From positions 1 through 64,000 of the forward strand of contig DATGLL010000142.1 of assembly GCA_035294145.1 (NCBI GenBank): DNA of 64,000 nucleotides, read 5' to 3'. The position numbers and the translations under genes are program-made. Each line of letters begins with the position of its first letter. The first letter of the stretch is position 1. The DNA comes from CADDZO01 sp035294145 (GTDB lineage: Bacteria; Chloroflexota; Dormibacteria; Dormibacterales; Dormibacteraceae). This document shows positions 35,358 through 43,614 of the stretch, one piece after another. The notes under the pieces are model-generated. The model worked only from the letters and a program-made list of their open reading frames with translations, was not told the origin of the DNA and did not search any database.

Positions 35358-36572
35358 TCAGCCGCGATAGGGGATGAAGCCCTCGATGTCGTAGTACGAA
35401 CTCACCCAGCGTCGGTCGACGATGCCCAGGCCCTGGTAGTTCATCTCCGAGACCTCGAAGCTGCCCTGGGCCCCGACGGCGATCACGATCGCCACATGCC
35501 CATAGACGCTGTAACCGCCCCCGGCTCCCCAGACCACGATCGCCCCTACGCTTGGGGAGGATGAGGTCGGCACCCCCTGCGCCCTAGCGTTGCCGTACCA
35601 GTCGGTGGCGTTGCCTCCCCAGGTCACCGGGTAGTTGTAGGCCGCCCACCACGTGCACTGGCCGAAGGGGAAGGGGTCAGGGAACCCACCCGGCGGCACG
35701 TAGGGGAAAAGGGGCGCCAAGACCTCTCCCGACCCCGTCCCTGCCTGTGCCGTGACCGACCGCTGCCCTCCCAGCACTTGGGCCAGCTGACGCTGGTAGC
35801 GGTCCGAGAGGGCTTGGACCTGCGCCGTCAGCGAGGAGAGGCGGGCTTGGAGCTCGGCGCTCTGCCCACGCAGCTGGGCCAGGAGCTGCTGCTCCTCTGA
35901 GAGGGCCTGCTGCTGGGTAGCCAGCTGCGCGTCCAGCTGCTGCTCCTGCGCCTCCTGCTGGGCCAACAGCGCCACCTTCTGCGCTCGCTCCCCCTCCAGC
36001 TGGCGCTCGACCTCCTGCACCTGGTCGCGTGCCTGCTCGACCTGACCGATCAGGCGCTCTTCGGAGCGGACGACGTCCCGGATGAGGAAGGCCCGGTCCA
36101 CCAGCTGGGTGAAACTCTTGGCGGTGACCAGGACCTCCAGGTAGTCGGCAGGTCCTTGCTCGTCCAGGCCGCGCACCCGCTGCTGGAGCAGCACCTGCCG
36201 GGCCGTGAGGTGGGCTTGGGAGCGCAGCAGGTCGGCCTGCGTGAACCGGATCTGCTGGTCGATACCAGCGATCGCGCCCTTGGTGGCAGCGATGGCTGCC
36301 TGCTGAGCGGCGACCTGGGACTGGAGCTGGGAGACCAAGCCAGCCAGGGCGCTGGCCCTGGCCTGCGCGTCCAGCCGGGCCGCGTCGATCTGCTGCAGCT
36401 GTTGCTGAGCGGTGCTCTCTTGCTGCTGAGCCTGCTGGAGCTCGCGGCACGCTGACAGGCTCGCGTCACAGGCGGCGACGGGATGGGGCCAGGCGACGAG
36501 CAGGCTGAGCAGCGACCAGACGGCCACCCTTGCGAATCGTTGGCGAGATGAGCGCTTGGATGATGCAGCCAT
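35358..36572 (-). CDS. Secreted coiled-coil CHAP-domain peptidoglycan hydrolase
   Basis: The 404-residue protein has a signal peptide (about 12-35, ending near VAAC), a long Gln/Ala-rich coiled coil (about 45-265) and a C-terminal CHAP domain. The catalytic Cys306 (FGQCTWWA) and His359 (YGHVAIV) are visible. The layout matches PcsB/CwlO-type cell-division hydrolases, in which the coiled coil is controlled by FtsEX. Neither ftsE nor ftsX is nearby. ATG 36572 is chosen; a TTG at 36581 is also in frame. Confidence 0.88.
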   Translation of the reverse strand: MAASSKRSSRQRFARVAVWSLLSLLVAWPHPVAACDASLSACRELQQAQQQESTAQQQLQQIDAARLDAQARASALAGLVSQLQSQVAAQQAAIAATKGAIAGIDQQIRFTQADLLRSQAHLTARQVLLQQRVRGLDEQGPADYLEVLVTAKSFTQLVDRAFLIRDVVRSEERLIGQVEQARDQVQEVERQLEGERAQKVALLAQQEAQEQQLDAQLATQQQALSEEQQLLAQLRGQSAELQARLSSLTAQVQALSDRYQRQLAQVLGGQRSVTAQAGTGSGEVLAPLFPYVPPGGFPDPFPFGQCTWWAAYNYPVTWGGNATDWYGNARAQGVPTSSSPSVGAIVVWGAGGGYSVYGHVAIVIAVGAQGSFEVSEMNYQGLGIVDRRWVSSYYDIEGFIPYRG

Positions 36573-36601
36573 GCGGATCAATTGCGGTGTTGGAGGGTCG
36601 G

Positions 36602-36607
36602 ATCATA
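36602..36607 (-). promoter_or_regulatory. -10 element for the CHAP gene
   Basis: TATGAT on the minus strand lies 29 bp before the CHAP ATG, between it and the upstream ParA-like gene. It suggests the hydrolase has its own promoter. Confidence 0.35.
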
Positions 36608-36666
36608 GATAGCACAGCTCGCCCGAGCCATGGCCGATTCGAATCGGGCAGGGGCGGTCCGGTATC

Positions 36667-37647
36667 TCAGGCTCGCCCCAGCCCGCAGCGGTCGGCGATG
36701 GCCCAGGCCAGCTCCCGGAAGTCCCGGAAGCACTGTTGTACCGCGGCAGCATGCCCCCCGATCGCCCCATCGGCCGGGGTCAGGAAGAACATGGGTTTGC
36801 GTGCCTCCTGGGCCAACGGCATGAGGCTGCGGTAGTGCTTGAGCGCAGCGAGGCGGTGGGCGTCGTCGCCGCCAGCCGCTCCTTCCTCGCCGAGCACGGC
36901 CTCCCGGTAGACATAGGGGATACGCTCCATCCAGCGGGCGTAGGCCTTGACCGGCCGGTCGAGCCGGACAGCGTGCTGCATGACCACGTACCCGGCCGGG
37001 CGCATCGCTCCCTCTGGCAACGAGAGGCCCCCTACCGGGTTCCGTTGCCGGCGTTCGTGCCATTCCTCCCGCCAGCGCCTCAGGGTCGGGCCCAGGTTCT
37101 TCAGGCCCTGGAGGGAGAAGAGATCCGGGGCGAGCGGGATCACCACGTGCTCGGAGGCGACCAGCACCGCCCGGTTCAGCGCGCCCAGGGTTGGCCCCAC
37201 GTCGATCAGGACCAGCCGCGCCTCTCGCTCTTGGGCAGCCCGCTCCAAGACCCGCCACACCGCGCTGATCACCCGGAACGCGCGTGGCTTGCGGTCGAGG
37301 CAGTCCGGCCACTGGCTGGAGAGCTCGTCCTCGGCCGCGGACAAGGCCAGGTCGCCGGGGACCAGACCCAGGCCTGGGCTGACCTCCTCCACATGGGCGT
37401 CAGCCACGTCACCGGTCCCGTCCAGGAGCGGCACCAACGACTGGTAGATCGTCCCTCGAGGCCCAGCGTCGGGCCAGAGCTCCTCGATACGGTCCTCCTC
37501 CAGGAACATGCTGGTCAGGTTGGCCTGAGGATCGAGGTCGGCGGCGATCACCGAGATCCCCTGATCGGCATACATCCAGGCCAGGTGATAGACCAGCGAG
37601 GTCTTTCCGACCCCTCCCTTGTTGTTGAAGAAGGCGATCGTCTTCAC
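36667..37647 (-). CDS. ParA-family P-loop ATPase
   Basis: The 326-residue ATPase has the deviant Walker A motif KGGVGKT (10-16), DLDPQANLT (about 38-46) and LVLIDVGPTLGALN as Walker B. It differs from chromosomal ParA in having no N-terminal DNA-binding extension, a long insert and no adjacent ParB or parS-like site. Its ATG overlaps the stop of the upstream AlbA_2 gene (ATGA), so the two are made together. ParA proteins move cargo by ATP-dependent dimerisation on DNA; the cargo here is unknown. Confidence 0.85.
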   Translation of the reverse strand: MKTIAFFNNKGGVGKTSLVYHLAWMYADQGISVIAADLDPQANLTSMFLEEDRIEELWPDAGPRGTIYQSLVPLLDGTGDVADAHVEEVSPGLGLVPGDLALSAAEDELSSQWPDCLDRKPRAFRVISAVWRVLERAAQEREARLVLIDVGPTLGALNRAVLVASEHVVIPLAPDLFSLQGLKNLGPTLRRWREEWHERRQRNPVGGLSLPEGAMRPAGYVVMQHAVRLDRPVKAYARWMERIPYVYREAVLGEEGAAGGDDAHRLAALKHYRSLMPLAQEARKPMFFLTPADGAIGGHAAAVQQCFRDFRELAWAIADRCGLGRA

Positions 37648-38837
37648 CGCGCCGGTCTCAGGATCGCGATCACGTAGGTGGGCTGGAACACGAACTCGGG
37701 CTCGGGGTTCCCGTTCTCGGCCAGGGCCCGCCGGGCCAGAGGGATGCCGACCCCGAAGCGCTGGGCAAAGCCCAGGTGGTGCATGATCTCGGCCACCAGG
37801 GGATTGCGGTAATCGGTGGCGCCCTGCCCAAAGTTCTCAGGGGTGACCTGCCCGTAGAGGCCACCCGGGCTGATGATCTCGATCCGGTCTGGATACCAGT
37901 GGAGCCGGACCGGAGCGCTGGTGCCCTCGTAGGTGCGGTGCATGATGGCGTTGCGGGCCAGCTGCTGCAGCGCCGTGACCGGATAGTCCGGTGCACGCAC
38001 CTCGCGGGGGGAACCGGCGATCGTGGTCCGCACCGACACGTTCAGCTCCAGCAACTCGTCCAGCCGCCGCAACACGTCCTCAAGCCGCCCGGTCAGGAGC
38101 TTCTGGTCTCGAACGGGATCGGTGAGGGCCGGGCCATCGAAGCGGAGGAACTGGACGTACGCACCGGGCAGCCAAGCCTGGGGATCGCGTCCAAAGCCGA
38201 GGAGCGATCCGAACACGGGCGTGCGCTCCCGGGCCAGACGGAGCGACCAGAGCCGCTCCGCAAGAGGACGACCGTTGCGCTCCAGAACCTCAGCCGCCAC
38301 GGCTCGAGGTAGGTACTGCTGAGCGAGGTAGTCGAGATCGAGGTCCTCCTCCAAGGTCGCTCCTTGCGCCGGGCGCATGTCGAAGGGTAGGTTCCCGGCC
38401 CGACGTCGCTCCAGCAGACGGCGTTCCTCGTCGGGCGTCGCCTCGCGCACGGTCGGGCCAACCCTGACCCAGGTTCGGCCCTGGTAGCGCACCGGAGGAT
38501 CAGCCGAGGGCTCCACCACGATCACCGCGACCGGGCAACCGTCGAGCACCCGTCGCTCCACACTCATCGAGGGCAGGGGCAAGATGCTCCCGTCCGACCG
38601 CATCTGGGCCAACGTGCGCAGGAGCTCGTCGTCGACCCCGAGCTGGGCGCACCTCCCATCGTCTTCGACCCCGATCAGGATCACCCCTGGACGCCCGTAT
38701 CCATGCAGGTCGTTGGCGAAGGCGCAGATGTTGCGGCGGATGTTGCTGCGATCCCCTCCCGAGGGCTTGCGCTCGACCAGCTCCGACTCTGGCTCGAGGC
38801 GAAGTCGTTGCAGCTCCTCGTCCGACAGCCGCGTCAC
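37644..38837 (-). CDS. AlbA_2 (Schlafen-like) domain protein with GHKL-like C-terminus
   Basis: The 397-residue protein has an N-terminal AlbA_2 domain: the ESELVERKPS start, NICAFANDLHG, GVILIGVEDDG, and the GRTWVRVGPTVREA motif near 135. A C-terminal region resembles the RecG-like/GHKL-type ATP-binding part (ALQQLARNAIMHRTYEG near 300, IEIISPGGLYG, NPLVAEIMHHLG). GTG 38837 is preferred for its GGAGAG six bases upstream. This family includes transcription regulators and nuclease-like defence effectors. It is coupled to a ParA-like ATPase, forming an unexplained two-gene module. Confidence 0.85.
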   Translation of the reverse strand: MTRLSDEELQRLRLEPESELVERKPSGGDRSNIRRNICAFANDLHGYGRPGVILIGVEDDGRCAQLGVDDELLRTLAQMRSDGSILPLPSMSVERRVLDGCPVAVIVVEPSADPPVRYQGRTWVRVGPTVREATPDEERRLLERRRAGNLPFDMRPAQGATLEEDLDLDYLAQQYLPRAVAAEVLERNGRPLAERLWSLRLARERTPVFGSLLGFGRDPQAWLPGAYVQFLRFDGPALTDPVRDQKLLTGRLEDVLRRLDELLELNVSVRTTIAGSPREVRAPDYPVTALQQLARNAIMHRTYEGTSAPVRLHWYPDRIEIISPGGLYGQVTPENFGQGATDYRNPLVAEIMHHLGFAQRFGVGIPLARRALAENGNPEPEFVFQPTYVIAILRPAR

Positions 38838-39256
38838 GGCAGCTCTCCGCGATCTAAGAGGCGGGTCATGCCCGGGCAAGCCGACGGCTAAGCGCCGCCG
38901 TCGTCACGCTCCTGCGCCCCGAGGCGGGGCGACGACGCCATGCGAGCTGGCCTTGGGGTGGCGAGCCTCCCCCCTCGCCCACCATGGCACGGGATCACGG
39001 CCTGGCGCATCGCAAACGGGCCTCCTCTCGGTCACGCTGGCGGCGTGCGACAACGCCGCCCCCTTCACAGTGACGGCGTCCACGGGGACCGCGACTCGCG
39101 TATCGTAGCCGAGCCCTCGCGCCCGCTGCGGTCGACCCAAGCCCGGCCCGTCCGCCGGCCCCCGGCGTGCTTGAGGCCGTTCGAGGGCGGCCGGCGCGAG
39201 GCCGGGCCGCTCCCACCCTGGCCTCGCCCCTGCCGATGCGGTAGATTGCCGCCCGG
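38838..39256. other. About 420-bp divergent intergenic region with dyads
   Basis: No gene is supported. Two strong inverted repeats lie here: GTCGTC ... GACGAC arms (about 38898-38937) around an inner GC stem (CGCCCC / GGGGCG), and a perfect 8-bp stem GGCGGCGT / ACGCCGCC with a 6-nt loop (39039-39060). The region must hold promoters for the minus-strand AlbA_2 module and the plus-strand gene; a TAGATT -10 lies at 39242-39247. Confidence 0.4.
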
Positions 39257-39802
39257 ATGGAACGCACCTCCAACGGCCCCGCCATCGTCCTGGGCATCGT
39301 CCTCGTCCTGGTGGGCCTGATCTACCTCGCGATCGAGTACATCCCTCGCGGCTTCCTTGAGACCTACCTGACCCGCTATGGCTGGCCCATCTTCGTCATC
39401 GTCCCTGGCCTGGTCCTGGTCGGGGTGGGCATGGCAGTGCGCGACTTGGCGCCGCTCTGCATCCCGGGGGCAACGATGTCCATGGCAGGGTTCGTGCTGC
39501 TCTTCCAGAGCCCGGCCGAGCTGTTCGAGACCTGGACCTACGCTTGGGCGCTGGTGGTGCCCGGCGGGGTCGGCGCTGGCATGTGGCTCCAGGGCCTGGT
39601 GGCCAGCTCGCCGCCGATGCGGTCGGCTGGGCTGCGGACCATGGCCGCCGGGCTGATCACCTTCCTGCTCGGGGCCGTCTTCTTCGAGGGGATCGTCCAC
39701 GTCAGCGGACGCCCCTTCGGCTTCTTCGGCCGGATCGTCCCCCTCCTCCTGATCGGGCTTGGGATCTGGGTGCTGGCGCGCTGGCGACGGTCCGCTCGCT
39801 GA
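39257..39802 (+). CDS. Small polytopic membrane protein (LiaF-like transmembrane type)
   Basis: The 181-residue protein has about six short hydrophobic helices, in a pattern like the DUF5668/LiaI-LiaF transmembrane region (helical hairpins separated by short loops with RYGWPIFVIVPG). No soluble domain is present. A TAGATT -10 lies nine bases before the ATG and no ribosome-binding site is visible, so the transcript is probably leaderless. The function is unknown; related proteins take part in envelope stress sensing. Confidence 0.7.
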   Translation: MERTSNGPAIVLGIVLVLVGLIYLAIEYIPRGFLETYLTRYGWPIFVIVPGLVLVGVGMAVRDLAPLCIPGATMSMAGFVLLFQSPAELFETWTYAWALVVPGGVGAGMWLQGLVASSPPMRSAGLRTMAAGLITFLLGAVFFEGIVHVSGRPFGFFGRIVPLLLIGLGIWVLARWRRSAR

Positions 39803-39833
39803 CCTCAACCAACAAATTCCTGGCTCAGATCTT

Positions 39834-39869
39834 GTGATCAGATCACTATGGCGTCGCCAACGTGGCGAC
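39834..39869. promoter_or_regulatory. Two adjacent palindromes upstream of ilvC
   Basis: GTGATC-A-GATCAC (39834-39846) and GTCGCCA-ACG-TGGCGAC (39853-39869) are perfect inverted repeats seven bp apart. The first lies in the only AT-rich patch of this gap. They could be operators for a GntR-like or other dimeric regulator of ilvC, or of a terminator-controlled leader. Confidence 0.4.
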
Positions 39870-39906
39870 TAAGCTTGTCACTCGGAAAGCACCCTCTTCG
39901 CGACGC

Positions 39907-39941
39907 GAGCCCTCGCCCTTGGGCGAGGGCTCCGCCTTTTC
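39907..39941 (+). terminator. Intrinsic terminator or attenuator
   Basis: A perfect 12-bp stem (GAGCCCTCGCCC / GGGCGAGGGCTC, two-base loop) is followed by CGCCTTTTC. It is the most canonical rho-independent terminator in the window. It lies between the membrane-protein gene and ilvC, after two palindromes, so it could also attenuate ilvC. Confidence 0.75.
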
Positions 39942-40001
39942 TGCCGATCGGCTCCCGATCGCGCCGGCATGCGATGAGGCAGTTGGAGGATCATTGCGCG
40001 C

Positions 40002-41006
40002 ATGACCGTGAACATCTACTACGACCGTGACTGCCCGGCCGAGCTGGGCGAGAAGGTCGCGATCCTGGGCTACGGCTCCCAGGGCCACGCCCATGCCCAG
40101 AACCTCAGGGACAGCGGCGTCGACGTGCGGGTCGGGCTGTACGCGGGCAGCAAGTCACGGGCCAAGGCCGAGCGTCACGGCCTGCGGGTGCTCGACGTGC
40201 CCGAGGCAGTTGGCGAGGCCGACGTGGTCATGGTCTTGACCCCCGATGTCGGTCAGGCCCGACTCTACCGGGAGTGCATCGAGCCGCGCTTGCGGCCGGG
40301 CATGATGCTGATGTTCGCCCACGGCTTCTCGATCCACTTCGGGCAGATCGACCCCCCCGGGGACGTGGACGTGACCATGATCGCGCCCAAGGCGCCGGGC
40401 CACCTGGTGCGCAGCACCTACGTCGAGGGCACGGGCACGCCCGCACTCCTGGCCGTCCACCGCGACGCCACCGGGCGGGCGAAGGAGCGTGCCCTGGCCT
40501 ACGCCAGAGCCCTCGGTGCAGGCAAGGCCGGCATCCTGGAGACCACCTTCAAGGACGAGACCGAGACCGACCTCTTCGGCGAGCAGACGGTGCTTTGCGG
40601 GGGGATCAGCGCCCTGATCACGGCCGCCTTCGAGACCCTGGTCGAGGCCGGGTACCCGCCGGAGATGGCCTACTTCGAGTGCCTGCACGAGATGAAGCTC
40701 ATCGTCGACCTCATGTACCGGGGCGGCCTCGGCTTCATGCGCTACTCGGTCTCGGACACGGCCGAATATGGGGACTACGTCTCCGGGCCCCGCATCATCG
40801 ACGAGCGCGTCCGAGCCTCGATGAAGCAGGTCTTGAAGGAGATCCAGGACGGCAGCTTCGCCGAGCGATGGATCGACGAGAACGCCCACGGTCGCCAGAA
40901 CTTCCTGCGGATGCGCGAGGAGCATGCCAAGCACGAGCTGGAGGTGGTCGGCGAGCGGCTGCGCCGGATGATGCCTTGGCTCCAGCCGCGGAGCGAGGAC
41001 GACTGA
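40002..41006 (+). CDS. ilvC: Ketol-acid reductoisomerase, class I
   Basis: The 334-residue enzyme isomerises and reduces acetolactate and acetohydroxybutyrate in branched-chain amino-acid synthesis. It has the Rossmann motif GYGSQGHA (23-30) and the knotted C-terminal domain with the metal ligands in DLFGEQTVLCGG and FECLHEMKLIVDLMY. The GSKSR loop near residue 50 indicates NADPH use. GGAGGA lies 14 bases before the ATG. pheA follows 15 bp later, so the two are likely cotranscribed. Confidence 0.96.
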   Translation: MTVNIYYDRDCPAELGEKVAILGYGSQGHAHAQNLRDSGVDVRVGLYAGSKSRAKAERHGLRVLDVPEAVGEADVVMVLTPDVGQARLYRECIEPRLRPGMMLMFAHGFSIHFGQIDPPGDVDVTMIAPKAPGHLVRSTYVEGTGTPALLAVHRDATGRAKERALAYARALGAGKAGILETTFKDETETDLFGEQTVLCGGISALITAAFETLVEAGYPPEMAYFECLHEMKLIVDLMYRGGLGFMRYSVSDTAEYGDYVSGPRIIDERVRASMKQVLKEIQDGSFAERWIDENAHGRQNFLRMREEHAKHELEVVGERLRRMMPWLQPRSEDD

Positions 41007-41020
41007 GCACGCTGGGCACG

Positions 41021-41911
41021 ATGCGCAGGCGGGACGCGCTCCTCGACGTGATCGACGTCGCCACAGCTCCGGCCGGCGCTCGCCCCCGGGTCGGATACCA
41101 GGGCGAGCCGGGGGCCTACTCGGAGGAGGCCTTGCTCGCCCTCTATCCGAACGCCGAGCCGGTCGGCCGGCGCAGCTTCACCATGGCCTTCGACGCGTTG
41201 CTCTCGGGGGAGGTCGACCTCGACGTGCTGCCGATCGAGAACACCTTGGGGGGCATCGTCCAGGAGGTCAACGATCTGCTCTGGGAACGACGCGGCCTGC
41301 GTCTGATCGGCGAGTACGTGCACCCCATCCAGCACTGCCTGCTCGGCTTCCCCGGCGCCAAGGTCCGCCGGGCCATCTCGCATCCCCAGGCCCTGGCGCA
41401 GACCCGACGGTACCTGGAGGCACGGGCGATCGAACCCATCCCCTATCACGACACGGCCGGCGCGGCCAGGTACCTGGCCGAGCATCCTGAGCCGGGGTTG
41501 GCCGCCGTCGCCAGCGCGGCCGCCGCCCAGCGCTATGGCCTGGAGGTCCTGGCCACCGGCATCCAGGACGACGACACCAACCAGACGCGCTTCGTGGTCG
41601 TCCAGCGAGGGGAGCCGAGCCGACCGGCCGGGGCGAGGTCGCAAAGCAAGTGCTCATTGTGCTTCGTGGCCGCCCATGTGCCCGGGAGCCTGGTCGCGGC
41701 CCTCCAGTGCTTCTCGGCCCGACACGTCAACCTCACCCGCTTGGAATCTCGCCCGATCCCGGGCAAGCCGTTCGAGTACCGCTTCTTCCTCGACTTCCAG
41801 GTCACGGACCCCGAGGCGGCGGAAGCCGCCTTGTGCGAGCTGGAGGCCACCACGCACGAGGTGCGGCTCTTCGGCACCTACCGCCCCTTGTGCCCGAGGG
41901 CCCGCGGCTGA
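41021..41911 (+). CDS. pheA: Prephenate dehydratase with ACT domain
   Basis: The 296-residue protein converts prephenate to phenylpyruvate for phenylalanine synthesis. The catalytic domain has GYQGEPGAYSEEA (25-37), PIENTLGG (71-78) and the TRF motif (189-191). The ACT domain from about residue 210 carries ESRPIPGKPFEYRFF, which binds phenylalanine for feedback control. It has no chorismate-mutase part. The ATG at 41021 is the first plausible start after ilvC; the frame is open further upstream only as a shadow of ilvC. Confidence 0.93.
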   Translation: MRRRDALLDVIDVATAPAGARPRVGYQGEPGAYSEEALLALYPNAEPVGRRSFTMAFDALLSGEVDLDVLPIENTLGGIVQEVNDLLWERRGLRLIGEYVHPIQHCLLGFPGAKVRRAISHPQALAQTRRYLEARAIEPIPYHDTAGAARYLAEHPEPGLAAVASAAAAQRYGLEVLATGIQDDDTNQTRFVVVQRGEPSRPAGARSQSKCSLCFVAAHVPGSLVAALQCFSARHVNLTRLESRPIPGKPFEYRFFLDFQVTDPEAAEAALCELEATTHEVRLFGTYRPLCPRARG

Positions 41912-41954
41912 GGTCGAGTCGCCGCCCTCCCCTTTTCGGGTAGGCTGCAACACC

Positions 41955-43433
41955 ATGAGCCAGATGAAGCCCTACTGCTTCAAATGTGGGGCGGAGCTGG
42001 ATCCGGACACCATCTACTGCCCGGTCTGTGGCCGGCTCCAGCGCTCGATGGTCGTTCGCAACGTGGAGGCGAGTGGCACCGCCGGAGCCCGGGCCCAGGG
42101 CGGGGCCCGGCACCAAGAAGCGACCTCGGAGGAGGGACGCCTCTCCCAGGTCAGCGAGCCCGGGTATCAACCCTCGGCCGAGCAGGCGTACGGCCCAGCC
42201 ACCGAGCCTGGCTACGGCGGGGTCGCGGAGCCGCAGCCCTACTACCAACCCCACTACGAGCAGCACGACCAGCGCTACGCCCAGGCCGGCGAGCAGCCCT
42301 ACTACCAGGCAGAGCAGGGGTACCCGGACGACCAACCCTCTGGCGCGGAGGGGGGGCAGGAGCATTACGGAGGGGAGGGCCAGCACCACTACCAGCCCAC
42401 CTACGATGCCTATGGGCAAGAGCCCGTGCCCGGCTACGATCCCAGCTCATACGCGCCGGATCCGCATGCCTACGAGCAGGGGTACGCGCCAGAGCCACCA
42501 GGGGACTACCAGCAGTCGTACGCCCCCTCGGCCCCGGTGGCAGAGCCCCAGCTGCCCCCGGAGCCTGGGTACGCCCCCCAGGCCTCCGAGGAGCCGCCCT
42601 ACCCGTACCCAGAGGGTCACCTGGATTGGCAGGCACCAACTGAGCCTCCCCCCCCACCCCCACCGCCACCGCCCCGGTTCGTTCCCTTCGCCGGCCAACC
42701 GGCCGCCGGGACCCGGACGCCCCCGCTGTCCTCGGGAGGAGGAGCCGGATCACCCACGTACACCGTCGCAGGGGGACCGCAACCGACGCCTGGGGCCGAG
42801 CTGCCGGTGCCGGGCGGCCCCATCGCCTCGAACCTCCCCGAGCGTCTCACCTACCCCGGCCACCAGGCGGCACCCCCCTCCAGCTCGAGCTGGATGCGCC
42901 GCTTCGCCATGGGTGTCGCTGGCCTTCTCGTGTTGTTCCTGGTCGGCCTCGGCATTGGCCACGTCTTCGGCGGCTCCTCCTCGGCGCCAGCGGGGAGCCA
43001 GTCAAGCCGATTCACCCAGCTCCCGAGCCAGGCCCCGGCCCCGCCGACGACGGCCCCGGCTCAGACCCAGCCTTCTCCTGCCACCCCCTTGACCCCCGCC
43101 CCCTCGGTCGCGCCCACGGTCACGGGCTCGGCGACCTGGCACACGGTCAACGCCCAGATCCTGAACGGGGGCAAATGCTCCATCTCCCAAGGTTGCGAGG
43201 CTGGAGGGACCTTTCGCAACACCGGCGGCCTGGGCAATGGGGTGGTCACCTTCAACATCACCGACAGGAGCTATCAGACCGTCTACGCGAGCTGCACCGC
43301 GCCGCTGCCCCAGACCGATACCGGCGGGACGGCGACCGTCTCCTGTTGGGCGAACAGCGACCAGCTCGATCAGCTCTTCGAGTCCAACCCGAACGCGTAC
43401 ATCTACCTTCAGGTACAGCTCGGTACCAGTTGA
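41955..43433 (+). CDS. Zinc-ribbon, Tyr/Pro-rich, single-pass membrane protein
   Basis: The 492-residue protein has four parts: an N-terminal zinc ribbon (CFKCGAELDPDTIYCPVCG, 8-26); a long Tyr/Gln/Pro-rich disordered region with irregular repeats such as EPGY, QPYY and YAPEP (about 60-230), then a Pro-rich stretch; one membrane helix (about 315-335); and an extracellular Cys-containing domain of about 100 residues with GGKCSISQGCEAGGTF and ASCTAPLPQTDTGG. A TAGGCT -10 lies eight bases before the ATG, suggesting a leaderless mRNA. The role is unknown; it resembles a surface sensor or scaffold. Confidence 0.75.
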   Translation: MSQMKPYCFKCGAELDPDTIYCPVCGRLQRSMVVRNVEASGTAGARAQGGARHQEATSEEGRLSQVSEPGYQPSAEQAYGPATEPGYGGVAEPQPYYQPHYEQHDQRYAQAGEQPYYQAEQGYPDDQPSGAEGGQEHYGGEGQHHYQPTYDAYGQEPVPGYDPSSYAPDPHAYEQGYAPEPPGDYQQSYAPSAPVAEPQLPPEPGYAPQASEEPPYPYPEGHLDWQAPTEPPPPPPPPPPRFVPFAGQPAAGTRTPPLSSGGGAGSPTYTVAGGPQPTPGAELPVPGGPIASNLPERLTYPGHQAAPPSSSSWMRRFAMGVAGLLVLFLVGLGIGHVFGGSSSAPAGSQSSRFTQLPSQAPAPPTTAPAQTQPSPATPLTPAPSVAPTVTGSATWHTVNAQILNGGKCSISQGCEAGGTFRNTGGLGNGVVTFNITDRSYQTVYASCTAPLPQTDTGGTATVSCWANSDQLDQLFESNPNAYIYLQVQLGTS

Positions 43434-43440
43434 GCCAGCA

Positions 43441-43473
43441 GGGGAGGGAGGCAAGCTGGGTTGCCCTCTCCCC
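43441..43473 (+). terminator. Hairpin between convergent genes
   Basis: GGGGAGGGAGGCAA and TTGCCCTCTCCCC form a long, slightly imperfect stem eight bases after the zinc-ribbon gene stop. It lies in the 180-bp gap before the end of pntB and may terminate from the plus strand. Confidence 0.5.
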
Positions 43474-43614
43474 TTCGTTCCCCTCCTCCCTTAGGCGGAA
43501 GGCCTCCCAACCAGGGGCCACGGGCACCGCTCTCGCCACGGCGAGGGGAAGCCCGGACCCCAGCGAGGCAGGCCCCACGCACAGCCGGCCCCGGGCCTGC
43601 GAAAGGTCCAGGGG

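Noticed and set aside
36667..38837. Chromosome partition locus or plasmid origin
   Set aside because: A ParA-like gene is present, but there is no ParB, no parS-like repeats, no replication initiator and no iterons.
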